A stretch of 64,000 nucleotides of DNA from Sphingobacterium phlebotomi (GCF_008180195.1 NZ_VTAV01000004.1:1-64000), one strand, 5' to 3'. Numbered from the stretch's first letter, positions 8,840 through 18,431 are shown. Program-made: numbers and translations. The notes: generated by a model from the letters alone, not told the origin.

Positions 8840-11800
8840 TTAAAAAGATACATGAACACCTAGATTATAGACCTGTTGGACGGGGTAACCCAGACCATTT
8901 CCCGCCATTTCGACATCCCACAGCTTGAAGCTGCTTAATGTCAGCAAGTTGATACCGCTAGCGTAAACACGAATACTTTCCAGTCCGATGCGTTCCAATT
9001 TGGATCTAGGGATGGTATAACCAAATTCGGCATTTTTCAACCGTAGGAAAGAGCCGTTTCGCATAAACCAAGTACTGCGTTGCATATTATTAGCATGTTC
9101 CAAAGTTGTTAATCTAGGCCATAACGCCATAACATTTGCATTATCTTCTGACCAATGATTATCCGCATACGCCTTCAGTAGCTGCTTTTCCCCAATAAAA
9201 GGTGAGGTAGCCGTCGGATCGATCCAAAAAGACTCTTGTGCCAGCCCCTGAAAAAAACAGGATAGATCAAAGTTTTTGAAGCCTGTCGAAATCCCAAAAC
9301 CGTATACAATCTCCGGTCTAGTCGGATTTCCAATCGGTACCTGGTCCAATGCTGTAATCTGTCCGTCGCCGTTCACGTCCCGATATTTAATATCTCCTCC
9401 GCGGGTGGACATTCCAGTACCAAAGTTCTGCGTGGGGGAATTAGCGACTTCTTCGTCATCTACAAATAGTCGTTCAGCAATATATCCCCATTGCTGGGTT
9501 AACGGATAGCCGATTTTTGACTTCCACCATTCCTTATCATATTCCGGTTCCTCATTTATTTTATATTCACTCGTGGCATAGGTAAAATTACCACGTGCCG
9601 TGATCCAGAAATGGGGAGAAAAACTATGCTGATAATCTATCGACATATCCATTCCACGTCCTAATGCTTCTCCCACATTCGCTCTGATGGGTGCTGCAAA
9701 GCCCATATACGCCGGAATAAAAGCCCGTGTCATCAAGATGTTCTTTCTAATCTCTGAAAAGAAATCGGCTTGTATACCCACCTTATTAAAGAGTTTGAGT
9801 TCGACACCTAAGTTTGCCTTTTGTGCGATTTCCCATGTGATATCTGTATTCTCATAACGGTTGACGGAAACACCACTATTGGAATAATTCCAATCCGTCC
9901 CGAATACAGCACCTCGTCCGGAATTATCCATGTTGACATCTGAAAGATAAAAAAAACGATCTGTTGCACTACCAATTTCATCGTTCCCCACTAATCCGTA
10001 CGTAGCTCTTAGTTTAAACAACGGTACAACGGACGAGAAAGGTTCCCAGAATTTTTCGTTCGATACCTGCCATGCTACTCCTCCAGATGGAAAGAGGCCA
10101 AACCGGTTGTTCATATAAAATCGCTCTGAGCCATTATATCCAAAGTTAAATTCTGCGGAGTAACGGCTATCATAATTATAGGTAAATCTTCCTGATAGCC
10201 CTAAATTACGGGCGGGTAGCGAGAGCTGTAAACTGCCGGCGTTCGCATCCAGCGCCTGACGCATAATATAAACCATCATGGCACTTACCCCATGTTTTTC
10301 CCGGAATGTGCGATTATAGTTCAGTGCGGACTCCAGATAAAAAATAGATTTTATTGTTTTTGATCCCGGATCAAAACTTAAATATTCTTCCCCTACAGGA
10401 TAGGGACTACCTCCCCGTTCGTTGAGTACCTGCAGTGTCAAGTCTCCGGTTTGGCGGTCATAAAAAGAGGGTTGATAATAAAACGGTGAATAAGCACGTG
10501 AAAGACTAAAGTAAGACTGACGGTTTGTATTGGCCATGGCACGAAAAGAAAGTCCCTCCGTGAGAAAAGAAAGGTTTTGTTTCAATTCAAATTGTGCCAT
10601 CAAAACCGAACGGGAATAATCACGGTACCCTTTGACCATATCTGCATAAGGATTAATATATCCATGTTCATCTGATCCACCAAACAAAATATGCTCGACG
10701 TGTGCGTATTCTTCCGTTTTTGGATAGTAGGCGGGAAACATGACCGGATTGCTACGCATCACCTTTTCGTACATTTCTTTACCACCGTCCAGTGGTCCGG
10801 TATATTCATCAAACGTACCATACATGCGCACACCTACCTCCGTTGTTTTGGTCAAATTGACATTGACATTCGACCGCAGAACGTACTTTTTAAGATCGAT
10901 GTTATTGTTAAAATTATTTTGTCCGTCTACCTTCAGCACGCCATTGTCCTGCGTAAACGCACCCGCAAAATAATAACGTGCGACTTTCCCTCCCCCGCTA
11001 ACACTCAAATTGGCGCGTTGGTTCATCGCATAATCTCGAAAAAGTTCTTTCCGCCAATCCGTAGCTGGATACATATACGGGTTTGTTCCCGCTATCGTGT
11101 TGTCTATATAGCTTTGCGGATACAGTAATCGAGCTAACGGATCCCTCGTTCTCACGGCTTCGTTATGCAAGCGCATATACGTAATGGGATCGGCAAGTTC
11201 CACATTCTGCGTTGGTGTCGAAATAGAATTTTCGAGACGGAAGGAGACTTTTGCCGGCCCTTCTTTTCCCTCTTTCGTCGTGACCAATATGACACCATTC
11301 GCTCCCCGAGCGCCATATAAAGCTGTTGATGCCGCATCTTTCATGATCGAAAAACTGGCTATATCATCGGGTTGTAGATTTCGCAAATCTGTGGTAGAGA
11401 ATTCAACCCCATCAATTAGAATTAAAGGATCTACCTTTCCTGTTCCGAAAGAGGTTACACCGCGGATAAAAAAATCAGCATTATCCTGTCCGGGTTCTCC
11501 ACTCCGTTGGTAAGCAATTATTCCTGCAATTCGCCCCGCTAACGCTGTTGTCAGGTTGCTGGATGGTATCCGAAGCTCACTCGGATTGATCGTGGTCATG
11601 GCACCCACTACTTCCGATTTCTTCTGCGTCCCAAAGGCCACCACGACTACTTCATCGATGTCGCTGTCGGCATAGCGCATCTTCACGTTCACCACGGATC
11701 TGTCCTTAACCGAAATTTCCTGTCTATTATATCCCACCATACTAAAGACCAATATGGCATTTGTAGGCACTTCCAGTACATACCGGCCGTTCAGATCGGT

Positions 11801-12307
11801 GGTTGTACCGATTCTATTATTGTCTTTCACCCCTACCGACACACCGGCAAGAGGCATTCCTAAAGAATCTGTTACTAAACCATTTACCGTTCTATCCTCT
11901 TGTTGTATGATAAGCACAGGCTCTTTTTTTATGACCGTTTTGGACACAGCGCGCAGTACAATTGTTCCATCATGCAGCTGATACGTCAGGGGTTGGTTTT
12001 CCATGAGTTTATCCAAGGCATTTTTGAGCGGCACATTTTGTAGGTTTACGCTCACCTTTTCCGTTTTTCGAAGGGCCTCCGCCGGATAAATAAAACGGTA
12101 GCCGGTCTGCTGCTTAATAGCGGAAAATACAGTCTCCAGCGAGGTGTTGTTTAAACGCAATGTGACCGTCTGTGCAAGTCCAGTCGACATGGCATTTAAT
12201 GTAGCAATTAGCATAAAAGCAATTGTTAATTTCATTGCCAGAACATTTTTTTTAAACAGGTGAATACAACGATCTCGACGTCGTTGTCTCCTATGGATAT
12301 TATACAT
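8840..12307 (-). CDS. SusC/RagA TonB-dependent transporter with STN signalling domain (locus A)
   Basis: An outer-membrane receptor of about 1155 residues that imports substrate using TonB energy. The order is: signal peptide (ending MSTGLAQ), STN/secretin domain (SLETVFSAIKQQTGYRFIYP), carboxypeptidase-regulatory-like beta domain (VNGLVTDSLGMPLAGVSV), plug with VVVVAFGTQKK and GARGANGVILVTTK, then a 22-strand-type barrel ending in an aromatic-rich strand (LGVHVSF). The STN domain normally contacts a FecR-type anti-sigma factor, which fits the fecR and sigma genes immediately upstream: ligand binding should activate transcription of this locus. I chose ATG 12307 (MYNIHRRQRRR); the in-frame TTG at 12343 is unlikely. 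It is closely similar to the SusC of locus B, especially in the plug. Confidence 0.95.
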   Translation of the reverse strand: MYNIHRRQRRRDRCIHLFKKNVLAMKLTIAFMLIATLNAMSTGLAQTVTLRLNNTSLETVFSAIKQQTGYRFIYPAEALRKTEKVSVNLQNVPLKNALDKLMENQPLTYQLHDGTIVLRAVSKTVIKKEPVLIIQQEDRTVNGLVTDSLGMPLAGVSVGVKDNNRIGTTTDLNGRYVLEVPTNAILVFSMVGYNRQEISVKDRSVVNVKMRYADSDIDEVVVVAFGTQKKSEVVGAMTTINPSELRIPSSNLTTALAGRIAGIIAYQRSGEPGQDNADFFIRGVTSFGTGKVDPLILIDGVEFSTTDLRNLQPDDIASFSIMKDAASTALYGARGANGVILVTTKEGKEGPAKVSFRLENSISTPTQNVELADPITYMRLHNEAVRTRDPLARLLYPQSYIDNTIAGTNPYMYPATDWRKELFRDYAMNQRANLSVSGGGKVARYYFAGAFTQDNGVLKVDGQNNFNNNIDLKKYVLRSNVNVNLTKTTEVGVRMYGTFDEYTGPLDGGKEMYEKVMRSNPVMFPAYYPKTEEYAHVEHILFGGSDEHGYINPYADMVKGYRDYSRSVLMAQFELKQNLSFLTEGLSFRAMANTNRQSYFSLSRAYSPFYYQPSFYDRQTGDLTLQVLNERGGSPYPVGEEYLSFDPGSKTIKSIFYLESALNYNRTFREKHGVSAMMVYIMRQALDANAGSLQLSLPARNLGLSGRFTYNYDSRYSAEFNFGYNGSERFYMNNRFGLFPSGGVAWQVSNEKFWEPFSSVVPLFKLRATYGLVGNDEIGSATDRFFYLSDVNMDNSGRGAVFGTDWNYSNSGVSVNRYENTDITWEIAQKANLGVELKLFNKVGIQADFFSEIRKNILMTRAFIPAYMGFAAPIRANVGEALGRGMDMSIDYQHSFSPHFWITARGNFTYATSEYKINEEPEYDKEWWKSKIGYPLTQQWGYIAERLFVDDEEVANSPTQNFGTGMSTRGGDIKYRDVNGDGQITALDQVPIGNPTRPEIVYGFGISTGFKNFDLSCFFQGLAQESFWIDPTATSPFIGEKQLLKAYADNHWSEDNANVMALWPRLTTLEHANNMQRSTWFMRNGSFLRLKNAEFGYTIPRSKLERIGLESIRVYASGINLLTLSSFKLWDVEMAGNGLGYPVQQVYNLGVHVSF

Positions 12308-12374
12308 ATCTTTGTTATGGATTAAGGTTATAAATAAAAACAATTAATACAGTTAGTACAGCCTTGGTCTTTTT

Positions 12375-12400
12375 ACTGGGGGTATAGGCGTACCCTCAGT
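12375..12400 (-). other. Hairpin between fecR and susC, locus A
   Basis: The plus-strand sequence ACTGGGGGTA-taggcg-TACCCTCAGT forms a 10 bp stem with one mismatch (a wobble pair on the plus strand) and a 6 nt loop. It lies in the 165 bp gap upstream of susC. Read in the direction of the operon the stem is followed by A residues, so it is not an intrinsic terminator there. Locus B has a hairpin in the same place, and in both cases AGTAAAAAG follows the stem on the minus strand. A role in transcript processing, stability or differential fecR/susC expression is possible. Confidence 0.55.
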
Positions 12401-12472
12401 TTATAGACTTTTTTTGGTTAATTCATCGTTCTTTTGTTTTCATAATTATATTGTCTTTTAGTTTAACATTTT

Positions 12473-13648
12473 CTATTCTCTAACCTGGAGTTTTTTCCCC
12501 ACTATCGTAATTTTGTATGGCGTCAGGTCGCTCAACACCGCGCAGACAGCCGCAATGGATTCACTTTTCTTAATTCCTCCTATATATCGCTTATCGGCTA
12601 GTGGGATCGTAATATCCAATTCTACATTATACCAACGGGCGATATCATCCAATACTTCTTTCAATCGTTTACTATTAAAATAGAAATAACCTTCTTTCCA
12701 CGCCAACGCTTCCTCTAGATCGGCTTTTCCAATTTCAATATTTCTATTCCCATTTCCGCTTATCGTCGCATAACCCGGTTCAATAATTTTACTATCTTCC
12801 GGTGTACTGACTTTAATTTTACCCTCCGTTAAAATCGTTTTAATTTTTTCTCTATAGAGATGAGTGTTGATATTAAATGCTGTACCTAAAGCCTCCACCT
12901 GTGTTTTTCCGACTTGTACCCTAAACGGTCTAGTGGCGTCTTTGGCAACTTCAAAATAGGCTTCACCGCGTACGGTTACTTTCCGCTCGTCTCCCGTAAA
13001 GGCTGATGGAAACTCCAATTCGGAATCGGCATTTAACCATACTTTAGTTCCGTCAGCCAATTGGATGTGGTACGTCCCTCCTAAGGGTACATGTAATTTG
13101 TGATGCTGCACCGTTGCATTTTTTGCAGTACTATAATCTAATGTTGAGCCCGAGATGGATAGGGTCATCTGACCATCCACTACGGTACGTTCTTCCTCCT
13201 CTTCCAATACCGTGACGGTACCATCGGATAAGGTCAACGTAGCGAGGGTTCTTCCCGGAGCCACCTCCATAACCTGCTGTGTTTTTTCTGCAAACCTATT
13301 TTCCTTTTGTTTTTTTAGAAAGAAGCTTCCCGCTACTCCACAAATGACAAGCACGGAAGCTGCGACAGCCCACCATGTCCTATGCCCGGTTTTTCTATTT
13401 GTGTTATGGCGATATTTTTCGAGTACAGACTGCCACTCTTTTTCGACATTAATCGTTTGATAGTCCGTAAGCCTTTTATTGATTTCTTCTAAAGGTAAAT
13501 CTTGATTAGCTATCCACGAACGCAATGTTGGATATTTTTTCGCCATATCCATCAGTTCGTTGTATTCCTCTTCCGAAATATCGCCTCGTATATATTTGGA
13601 GACAAGCTCAGCAGCCTTTACATATTCATCATCCATCGGTTCTCTCAT
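12473..13648 (-). CDS. FecR-family anti-sigma factor (locus A)
   Basis: A 391-residue inner-membrane regulator that links the SusC receptor to the ECF sigma factor. An acidic cytoplasmic N-terminal region (about 1-90) binds sigma. One transmembrane helix follows (WWAVAASVLVICGVAGSFFL). The periplasmic FecR domain shows PLGGTYHIQLADGTKVWLNA and GEAYFEVAKDATRPFRV. The C-terminal DUF4974 domain (YFYFNSKRLKEVLDDIARWY) is typical of Bacteroidota members and would contact the STN domain. It lies 94 bp after the sigma gene and before susC, the standard order sigma, anti-sigma, susC, susD. An alternative start four codons downstream (MDDEYVK) is equally plausible. Confidence 0.93.
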   Translation of the reverse strand: MREPMDDEYVKAAELVSKYIRGDISEEEYNELMDMAKKYPTLRSWIANQDLPLEEINKRLTDYQTINVEKEWQSVLEKYRHNTNRKTGHRTWWAVAASVLVICGVAGSFFLKKQKENRFAEKTQQVMEVAPGRTLATLTLSDGTVTVLEEEEERTVVDGQMTLSISGSTLDYSTAKNATVQHHKLHVPLGGTYHIQLADGTKVWLNADSELEFPSAFTGDERKVTVRGEAYFEVAKDATRPFRVQVGKTQVEALGTAFNINTHLYREKIKTILTEGKIKVSTPEDSKIIEPGYATISGNGNRNIEIGKADLEEALAWKEGYFYFNSKRLKEVLDDIARWYNVELDITIPLADKRYIGGIKKSESIAAVCAVLSDLTPYKITIVGKKLQVRE

Positions 13649-13742
13649 GTGCCGTTTTTTATCTTTATACTACCAATCCCTTGGTGATATAACATTAAGA
13701 CACCTATACATGAAAAAAGGATGAAAAGGGGTGAAAATTTTT

Positions 13743-14288
13743 CTAAAAAAAGATGAGAACAAAACTTTTCAGTACGGACACCACTGGAGCGAGCCTATGT
13801 CGAAGAAGTTCTACCGAACGCCTTTTTTGTGTTTTTATCGTATTGATCGAAACACCACATAGTTCTGCTGCTTCACTATTTGACTTGCCCTCCAACCAGG
13901 TCAGTCTACATACTTCCTGACAGGATTTAGGAAGAGATTCGATGGCTTTATATAAGTTATGAATGGTTTCGGCATAAATCATGGCATCTAAAATACGAGC
14001 GTCGTCGATCTCATTCAATGGATTGATTTGATGGTATTCATCCTGAACTTTCTGATGCCTGATATAGTTGAGGGCAGTATTTCGAACAGCGGTATAGAGG
14101 TAACTTTTTATTGCTTTTTCATGAGAAGGAAGTTCCTCCACCTTCTCCAACATTTTTACAAAGGTATCTTGAACAATGTCTAACGCAATTTCTCGGCATT
14201 TCACAATATGCCATGAAAATTCTACGAGGGGAATATAATATTGCTCAAATAGAATCTTTATCTGCGTTTCCGTCAAAACCTTATCCAT
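13743..14288 (-). CDS. ECF RNA polymerase sigma-70 factor (locus A)
   Basis: A 181-residue extracytoplasmic-function sigma factor. Region 2 is visible at residues about 10-80 (LFEQYYIPLVEFSWHIV, ALDIVQDTFVKMLEK, AVRNTALNYIRHQK). Region 4 with its helix-turn-helix is at about 120-170 (SLPKSCQEVCRLTWLEGKSN, AAELCGVSINTIKTQKRR). It should direct transcription of the downstream susC operon once released by the FecR protein. The start is the ATG at 14288. It is only distantly similar to the sigma factor of locus B, although the two genes share a nearly identical upstream region. It ends in a hydrophobic tail (SVLKSFVLIFF), as does the locus B protein. Confidence 0.93.
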   Translation of the reverse strand: MDKVLTETQIKILFEQYYIPLVEFSWHIVKCREIALDIVQDTFVKMLEKVEELPSHEKAIKSYLYTAVRNTALNYIRHQKVQDEYHQINPLNEIDDARILDAMIYAETIHNLYKAIESLPKSCQEVCRLTWLEGKSNSEAAELCGVSINTIKTQKRRSVELLRHRLAPVVSVLKSFVLIFF

Positions 14289-14318
14289 GCATTTAAATTT
14301 ATAACCGCTTCATATTTT

Positions 14319-14421
14319 TTATGTTGCAAACATATGTAAAATAAATAAAGACGTTATTACAGAGGTGTTATCAAAATATTAAGTTCGGTTCAAATATAGT
14401 AAAATAATTTTCACTGTCAAC
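14319..14421 (-). repeat. Conserved ~100 bp promoter/leader block, copy A
   Basis: This block matches 28501-28602 in front of the other sigma gene with about seven substitutions and one single-base gap, counted by eye. Similarity stops abruptly on both sides. It begins 31 bp upstream of the sigma start codon (37 bp in copy B). It contains the predicted sigma promoter plus most of the 5' leader. See the separate promoter entry. Confidence 0.85.
14391..14420 (-). promoter_or_regulatory. Predicted Bacteroidota-type promoter of the locus A sigma gene
   Basis: On the minus strand there is TTGACA (14415-14420), 19 nt after its TTG, then TATATTTG (14391-14398). This fits the main Bacteroidota promoter pattern, a -33 TTG/TTTG and a -7 TAnnTTTG. 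Transcription should start near 14384, leaving a leader of about 95 nt. A second TAnnTTTG-like box (TATGTTTG, 14327-14334) lies in the leader without an obvious -33 partner. Confidence 0.65.
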
Positions 14422-14482
14422 TCTTGATATAACTTCTGGTAAATCGACATGCAATAATAGGTGAATTATTGAGTTACCGAGA

Positions 14483-15424
14483 TCAATCCAATAATAATTC
14501 AGGATAATCTGTTATAATACCATCTACTCCCATTGCCTTCAATTCTTCAATCTCTTTTTTCGTGTTGGGCGTCCAAACGACGACCTTCATTCCCATCTTT
14601 TGGCATTTTTCGACATCTTCCGGTGTTATGTATTTGAAATTTGGGCTATATATATCAGGTCGAAACCCGAGTACTTCCAAGTCTTCCTCAACAGTAAAAT
14701 CTTTCCTCCTAGCACCTACTAAATAGGAGGTTCTAACATGTGGATATTTTTCTTTTAGTACGCGTAAGGTCCGGACATCGGCGGACTGTACAATGACATA
14801 GGGCGTAATACCTTTCTTTTCAACGATCTCCATCAGCAACTTCACAAACTCTTCCGGAACAGGATTATATTGATGATCACCTTTCTCAGACGATTTGGTT
14901 TCTATATTATAAAAAACTTGTTCCCTCTCTTGTTTCTCAATAAAATGTTGTACAGAATCGATGACGTCTTCCAGTAAGGGGATGGAAACTTCCATTTTAT
15001 GCTGTTTCGGAAAAAGATGATGAACTTTTGATCCAACATCAAATTGCTTCAATTCCGCATAGGTCATCTGCATAACGGGATAACGCTCTTTTTCCTCCTT
15101 TGTGAGATCATCTCCATTAGGTTTCCGTGTAAACCAGGGGTTCAAATAATTATCATGTCCCAACACAAGCTTTCCATCCGCCGTCACTCTTACGTCCATC
15201 TCCAACGTTGTAATGCCATCCAGAGAAAGGCTATAGAGCATAGCTGGAATTGTATTTTCCGGCATCACTCCCCGCCCTCCGCGATGACTCTCGGTATCAA
15301 AGGTGGGAAGCGCGGCAGGTTCTTTTTTGGATGGTTGTCCTTTCATGGTGGAACAGGAGGTCGTAAACCCCGCTATGATCAAGATTAAAAAAAGCTTCGT
15401 TCGTAATCGTTTATTATGTTTCAT
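14483..15424 (-). CDS. Glycerophosphodiester phosphodiesterase lipoprotein (locus B)
   Basis: A 313-residue GDPD. The N-terminal signal ends in a lipobox (GFTTSC, Cys about residue 24), so it is a periplasmic or surface lipoprotein. The catalytic motifs of the TIM barrel are present: SHRGGRGVMPENT, TLEMDVRVTADGKLVLGHD, YNIETK and the C-terminal VVVWTPN / DGIITDYPELLL. The family hydrolyses glycerophosphodiesters with a divalent metal. It is the last gene of locus B, 33 bp after the 353-residue gene, and I see no strong terminator after it. The presence of a GDPD at the end of both loci is the best hint that a phosphodiester is part of the substrate. Confidence 0.9.
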   Translation of the reverse strand: MKHNKRLRTKLFLILIIAGFTTSCSTMKGQPSKKEPAALPTFDTESHRGGRGVMPENTIPAMLYSLSLDGITTLEMDVRVTADGKLVLGHDNYLNPWFTRKPNGDDLTKEEKERYPVMQMTYAELKQFDVGSKVHHLFPKQHKMEVSIPLLEDVIDSVQHFIEKQEREQVFYNIETKSSEKGDHQYNPVPEEFVKLLMEIVEKKGITPYVIVQSADVRTLRVLKEKYPHVRTSYLVGARRKDFTVEEDLEVLGFRPDIYSPNFKYITPEDVEKCQKMGMKVVVWTPNTKKEIEELKAMGVDGIITDYPELLLD

Positions 15425-15457
15425 TTTATTCGTTTTTCTGTTTTCGAATCACCGTAC

Positions 15458-16519
15458 TTAATTGATTTTTAACAAGATGTTTCTTGCCTGCTTTGCCATA
15501 GCGCGATCTTGACTACGGGATAGTATTTCTAGTTTCTCTCGTATTCTTTCATCTATTCGAGGTTTATTGCTTTCGATGATATTCAACGCTTTTGTAACGT
15601 AATGTTCTTGAAGGTTAGGTAGCGAGGAAAGAAGCATGACCATCGTATTAGCGTTCATGGGAACAGAAGCTAATCGGTCTAGTAGTGCATTTTTAAGCGC
15701 ATTGTCCGCCGCCGGAAAATAGACCAGCAACTGTTGTTGGATATTCGGTAAAAACAGGACGCTATCTTTCAACTGTGCCAACGCCCAGTGCGGTATATAC
15801 ATATCGCTGCTCCCCACCAGTTTAACAATATCGCTCCCCAATCGACTATGCTGTTCTTCCGTGATATGTTTGAAAACAAAACCCACATAATCCCTGTTGT
15901 CGGAAGCTAGCATATTTTTAACGACAGCATCATCGGACATGAATGACTTGGTATGTGCTTTGATCTTCGCCCGTATAGCACCATTCGTAAAATGCCAAAG
16001 CGTGTATACCGTATACAGTGCCCCTTCAACCGTTGCGGCACTAAATGTCAAGCTGGTAGGCCGTGTAACCGCATCTATCTGTTGAGATCGCAAATAACCG
16101 GCAGTATCTATCATGTCATTTACTTCATAGTCCCGAAGAATGGCGGCAGTATCAGAAAGTATGCGATGCAGCTGTTTATGATCTTCATCCGTGAATTCTA
16201 TATGATCAAATTTGGTCAGGGAATACAAATCTGCTGTATGGTATGCTATAAATTGCCCCAATAAATCCCAACTTACCGTGAGACTGATCGGCTTACATAA
16301 ACCATCCGAACAAACGCCCGTCTCTAAATGGGCTGTATAAATAACCGGATAGCCATCTTCCTTATAGATAAGGTCAACGTCTACCTCTACGGAATCGTTG
16401 ACCTTAAAATGGAATGCCGGAACTGTTTTATTAGACGTTTGCACATCTTGCGCATAACAGCTGCCGCCTATCCAGAAAATCAGGAAATATACAATACCTA
16501 CTTTTATCCCATTACGCAT
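15458..16519 (-). CDS. Secreted protein of unknown function (locus B)
   Basis: I do not recognise this protein of about 353 residues. It has a signal peptide (GIVYFLIFWIGGSCYA), an N-terminal beta-rich half with a cysteine pair in GVCSDGLCKPISLTV, and a helical C-terminal half (about 220-353) resembling HEAT-like repeats (VVKNMLASDNRDYVGFVF, PHWALAQLKDSVLFLP, LPNLQEHYVTKALNII). The start is the ATG at 16519, which overlaps the end of the FAD gene as ATGCGTAA and indicates translational coupling; the upstream ATG at 16558 would create a 47 bp overlap and bury the signal peptide. The coupling suggests a partner role for the oxidoreductase. The CxxxxC pair could be a disulfide or a cofactor site; this is inference. 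Confidence 0.75.
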   Translation of the reverse strand: MRNGIKVGIVYFLIFWIGGSCYAQDVQTSNKTVPAFHFKVNDSVEVDVDLIYKEDGYPVIYTAHLETGVCSDGLCKPISLTVSWDLLGQFIAYHTADLYSLTKFDHIEFTDEDHKQLHRILSDTAAILRDYEVNDMIDTAGYLRSQQIDAVTRPTSLTFSAATVEGALYTVYTLWHFTNGAIRAKIKAHTKSFMSDDAVVKNMLASDNRDYVGFVFKHITEEQHSRLGSDIVKLVGSSDMYIPHWALAQLKDSVLFLPNIQQQLLVYFPAADNALKNALLDRLASVPMNANTMVMLLSSLPNLQEHYVTKALNIIESNKPRIDERIREKLEILSRSQDRAMAKQARNILLKIN

Positions 16520-18431
16520 AGCATCGGATTTCAAAAATCCGGGCAAGTTTATCATCATGTGTTTTTGTCACTTTAATCCGCACGGTATCTGCCTGCACTT
16601 GTGGAAAACTATGCACGAATTTACGTAAATAATTTTTCTCAAAATACGCCTCGTAAACTACTTTCCCCTTATTGCTCAATTCAATCTTAAAATCAGAGAC
16701 CGTTTCAGGTTGATACCCTCTTATTTGATTCCTTTGAACCGAACGCTGTCCGGATAGACGTAAGAAACGATTCAAGCCTGTATCAAAAGTACATTCCACC
16801 GTCGCGATTCGTTGTGGCTTTTTCCAGTTCAGTTCAATCCAGGGTTCACCATCTGCCATTTCTGCGCGCCATTGATGAGCCGCACCATCCTGTATGTCAC
16901 GGTTCACACCATCAATAACATAACCCGCTTTCCCTTCGGCCGTTTCGTGAGACGCTTTTACCTGTGCCGAACGTGCCAAATCCTGATCGTCACTATTTAC
17001 CACGCCCAGCATCGCCTGATCCTGACGTAATAATATTTGCTGAAACTTCGCTAAATGCTTTTTATCCAGACAAAGCTCTTTGGGCGTCAACGCATGCCTG
17101 ATATTGTAGGCCATCGCCGTACCAATCGCTTGACCCAGCACTGCACATGTAGCCATTACCCTCGTGGTGGACAGCGCAACATGGGATACGCTGATATTGC
17201 GGCCGGCCATATACAGATTCTTGAAACTCCTACTGTATAAAGATCGCATAGGAATGGAGTAAGGTCCCTTTAAGGGGATCGAGCGGAAAGGTTTCTGTGA
17301 GGTGTCGTCCATACCTTCGGGGAGATGGTCGTCTAACGGCCATCCGCCATAGGCGACACGGTCTTCCAATAAGGAAGGCGCCTGGGCATCCCGTTGTGTC
17401 ATCACATAATCACCGGTAATGCGCCGGCTTTCTCTCTTACCGGGGATCATCCCAAACCAACTCAGCGCCCAATTGGCCGATTTGGGGTGGTCACCTGAGT
17501 TTTTAACATAGTCCCAGATGCCAAAGACAACCGCCATTAAATCATCCCGGATCTTTTGCCCATCGTTGACGATATCTTCCATGCCACCCAATTCAATCCA
17601 CCAATAACCATATTCGTAAGAACGTATCTTGCGGTGCTGAAAATCTTTGAACGTATATTTCCTTGCCCATGAAGGCGCCACAAAAGGCATCGGTTTATCA
17701 TGTTCGCGCGCTTCAAACATCAAACTGTTTCCCATGGTAATATCATCGGCTTTTTCAAGACCTAACGACTCATTATACGTCGATTTTGCTTCGCGTCCGC
17801 GCATAAATTCTGCACCGGCGAGAGCTGCCAAAGTTCCGTCACCGGTACAATCTGCAAATTTTTTCGCAGTAATTTCATACAGTTCTTCCGTTGGCGAACA
17901 AAAAGCATTTACCCGGCTGATATTATCGCCCTCCGTGAACACCTCATACATGACCGTATCCAGCAATAACGTGATGTTTTTTTCTGAAAAGACTTTATCA
18001 TACAGCACATAATCGAGCATCTCGTAGCAATCCTGTGGATTGGTGACAGATTCGGTCAGCATGAGTTCTTCCAAAATCCCTGTTTCCCGCCACACCTGTT
18101 TCAAAGCGGTAGCCCCCACGATATGCATCCGGATCTCGCTGCTGGCATTCCCGCCCAAACGGGAACGGTCCTGCACCAGGACAACTTTCGCACCATTTCT
18201 CGCGGCTGCCAGCGCGGCACAGACGCCGGATAAACCACCTCCTGCAATCAATATATCGGTGTCGATCTTGCGTCGTGCATAAACGTCATCCTTTTTATCG
18301 ATGGCCGCAATCTCCTCTTTTATGCTTTCCGAGCTAAATCCGGCCGTAGGGTTCATCAGTAACGCGCCCGATCCCAGCCCGATCGTCTTGATAAAATTTC
18401 TTCTGTTCGCTTTAATCTTCTTCTCTTCCAT
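16512..18431 (-). CDS. Tat-exported FAD-dependent oxidoreductase with discoidin-like C-terminus
   Basis: A 639-residue homologue of the locus A flavoprotein family. It begins with a twin-arginine signal (NRRNFIKTIGLGSGALLM), implying export after folding with FAD bound. The Rossmann motif is DILIAGGGLSGVCAALAAAR, followed by RLGGNASSEIRMH. The last ~140 residues form a beta-rich domain resembling F5/8 type C (WIELNWKKPQRIATVECTF ... VRIKVTK ... IFEIRCYA), absent from the locus A enzyme and likely a sugar-binding module. It starts 9 bp after the DUF4998 gene and overlaps the next gene by 8 bp. The substrate is unknown. Confidence 0.83.
   Translation of the reverse strand: MEEKKIKANRRNFIKTIGLGSGALLMNPTAGFSSESIKEEIAAIDKKDDVYARRKIDTDILIAGGGLSGVCAALAAARNGAKVVLVQDRSRLGGNASSEIRMHIVGATALKQVWRETGILEELMLTESVTNPQDCYEMLDYVLYDKVFSEKNITLLLDTVMYEVFTEGDNISRVNAFCSPTEELYEITAKKFADCTGDGTLAALAGAEFMRGREAKSTYNESLGLEKADDITMGNSLMFEAREHDKPMPFVAPSWARKYTFKDFQHRKIRSYEYGYWWIELGGMEDIVNDGQKIRDDLMAVVFGIWDYVKNSGDHPKSANWALSWFGMIPGKRESRRITGDYVMTQRDAQAPSLLEDRVAYGGWPLDDHLPEGMDDTSQKPFRSIPLKGPYSIPMRSLYSRSFKNLYMAGRNISVSHVALSTTRVMATCAVLGQAIGTAMAYNIRHALTPKELCLDKKHLAKFQQILLRQDQAMLGVVNSDDQDLARSAQVKASHETAEGKAGYVIDGVNRDIQDGAAHQWRAEMADGEPWIELNWKKPQRIATVECTFDTGLNRFLRLSGQRSVQRNQIRGYQPETVSDFKIELSNKGKVVYEAYFEKNYLRKFVHSFPQVQADTVRIKVTKTHDDKLARIFEIRCYA

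Noticed and set aside
12351..12358. TTAGTA half-site upstream of susC A as a further repressor operator
   Set aside because: Only four of six bases fit in the other half, and such half-sites are common in AT-rich DNA.
14453..14472. Hairpin CAATAAT/ATTATTG after the GDPD gene as terminator
   Set aside because: The stem is short and AT-only, and no T run follows on the transcribed strand.
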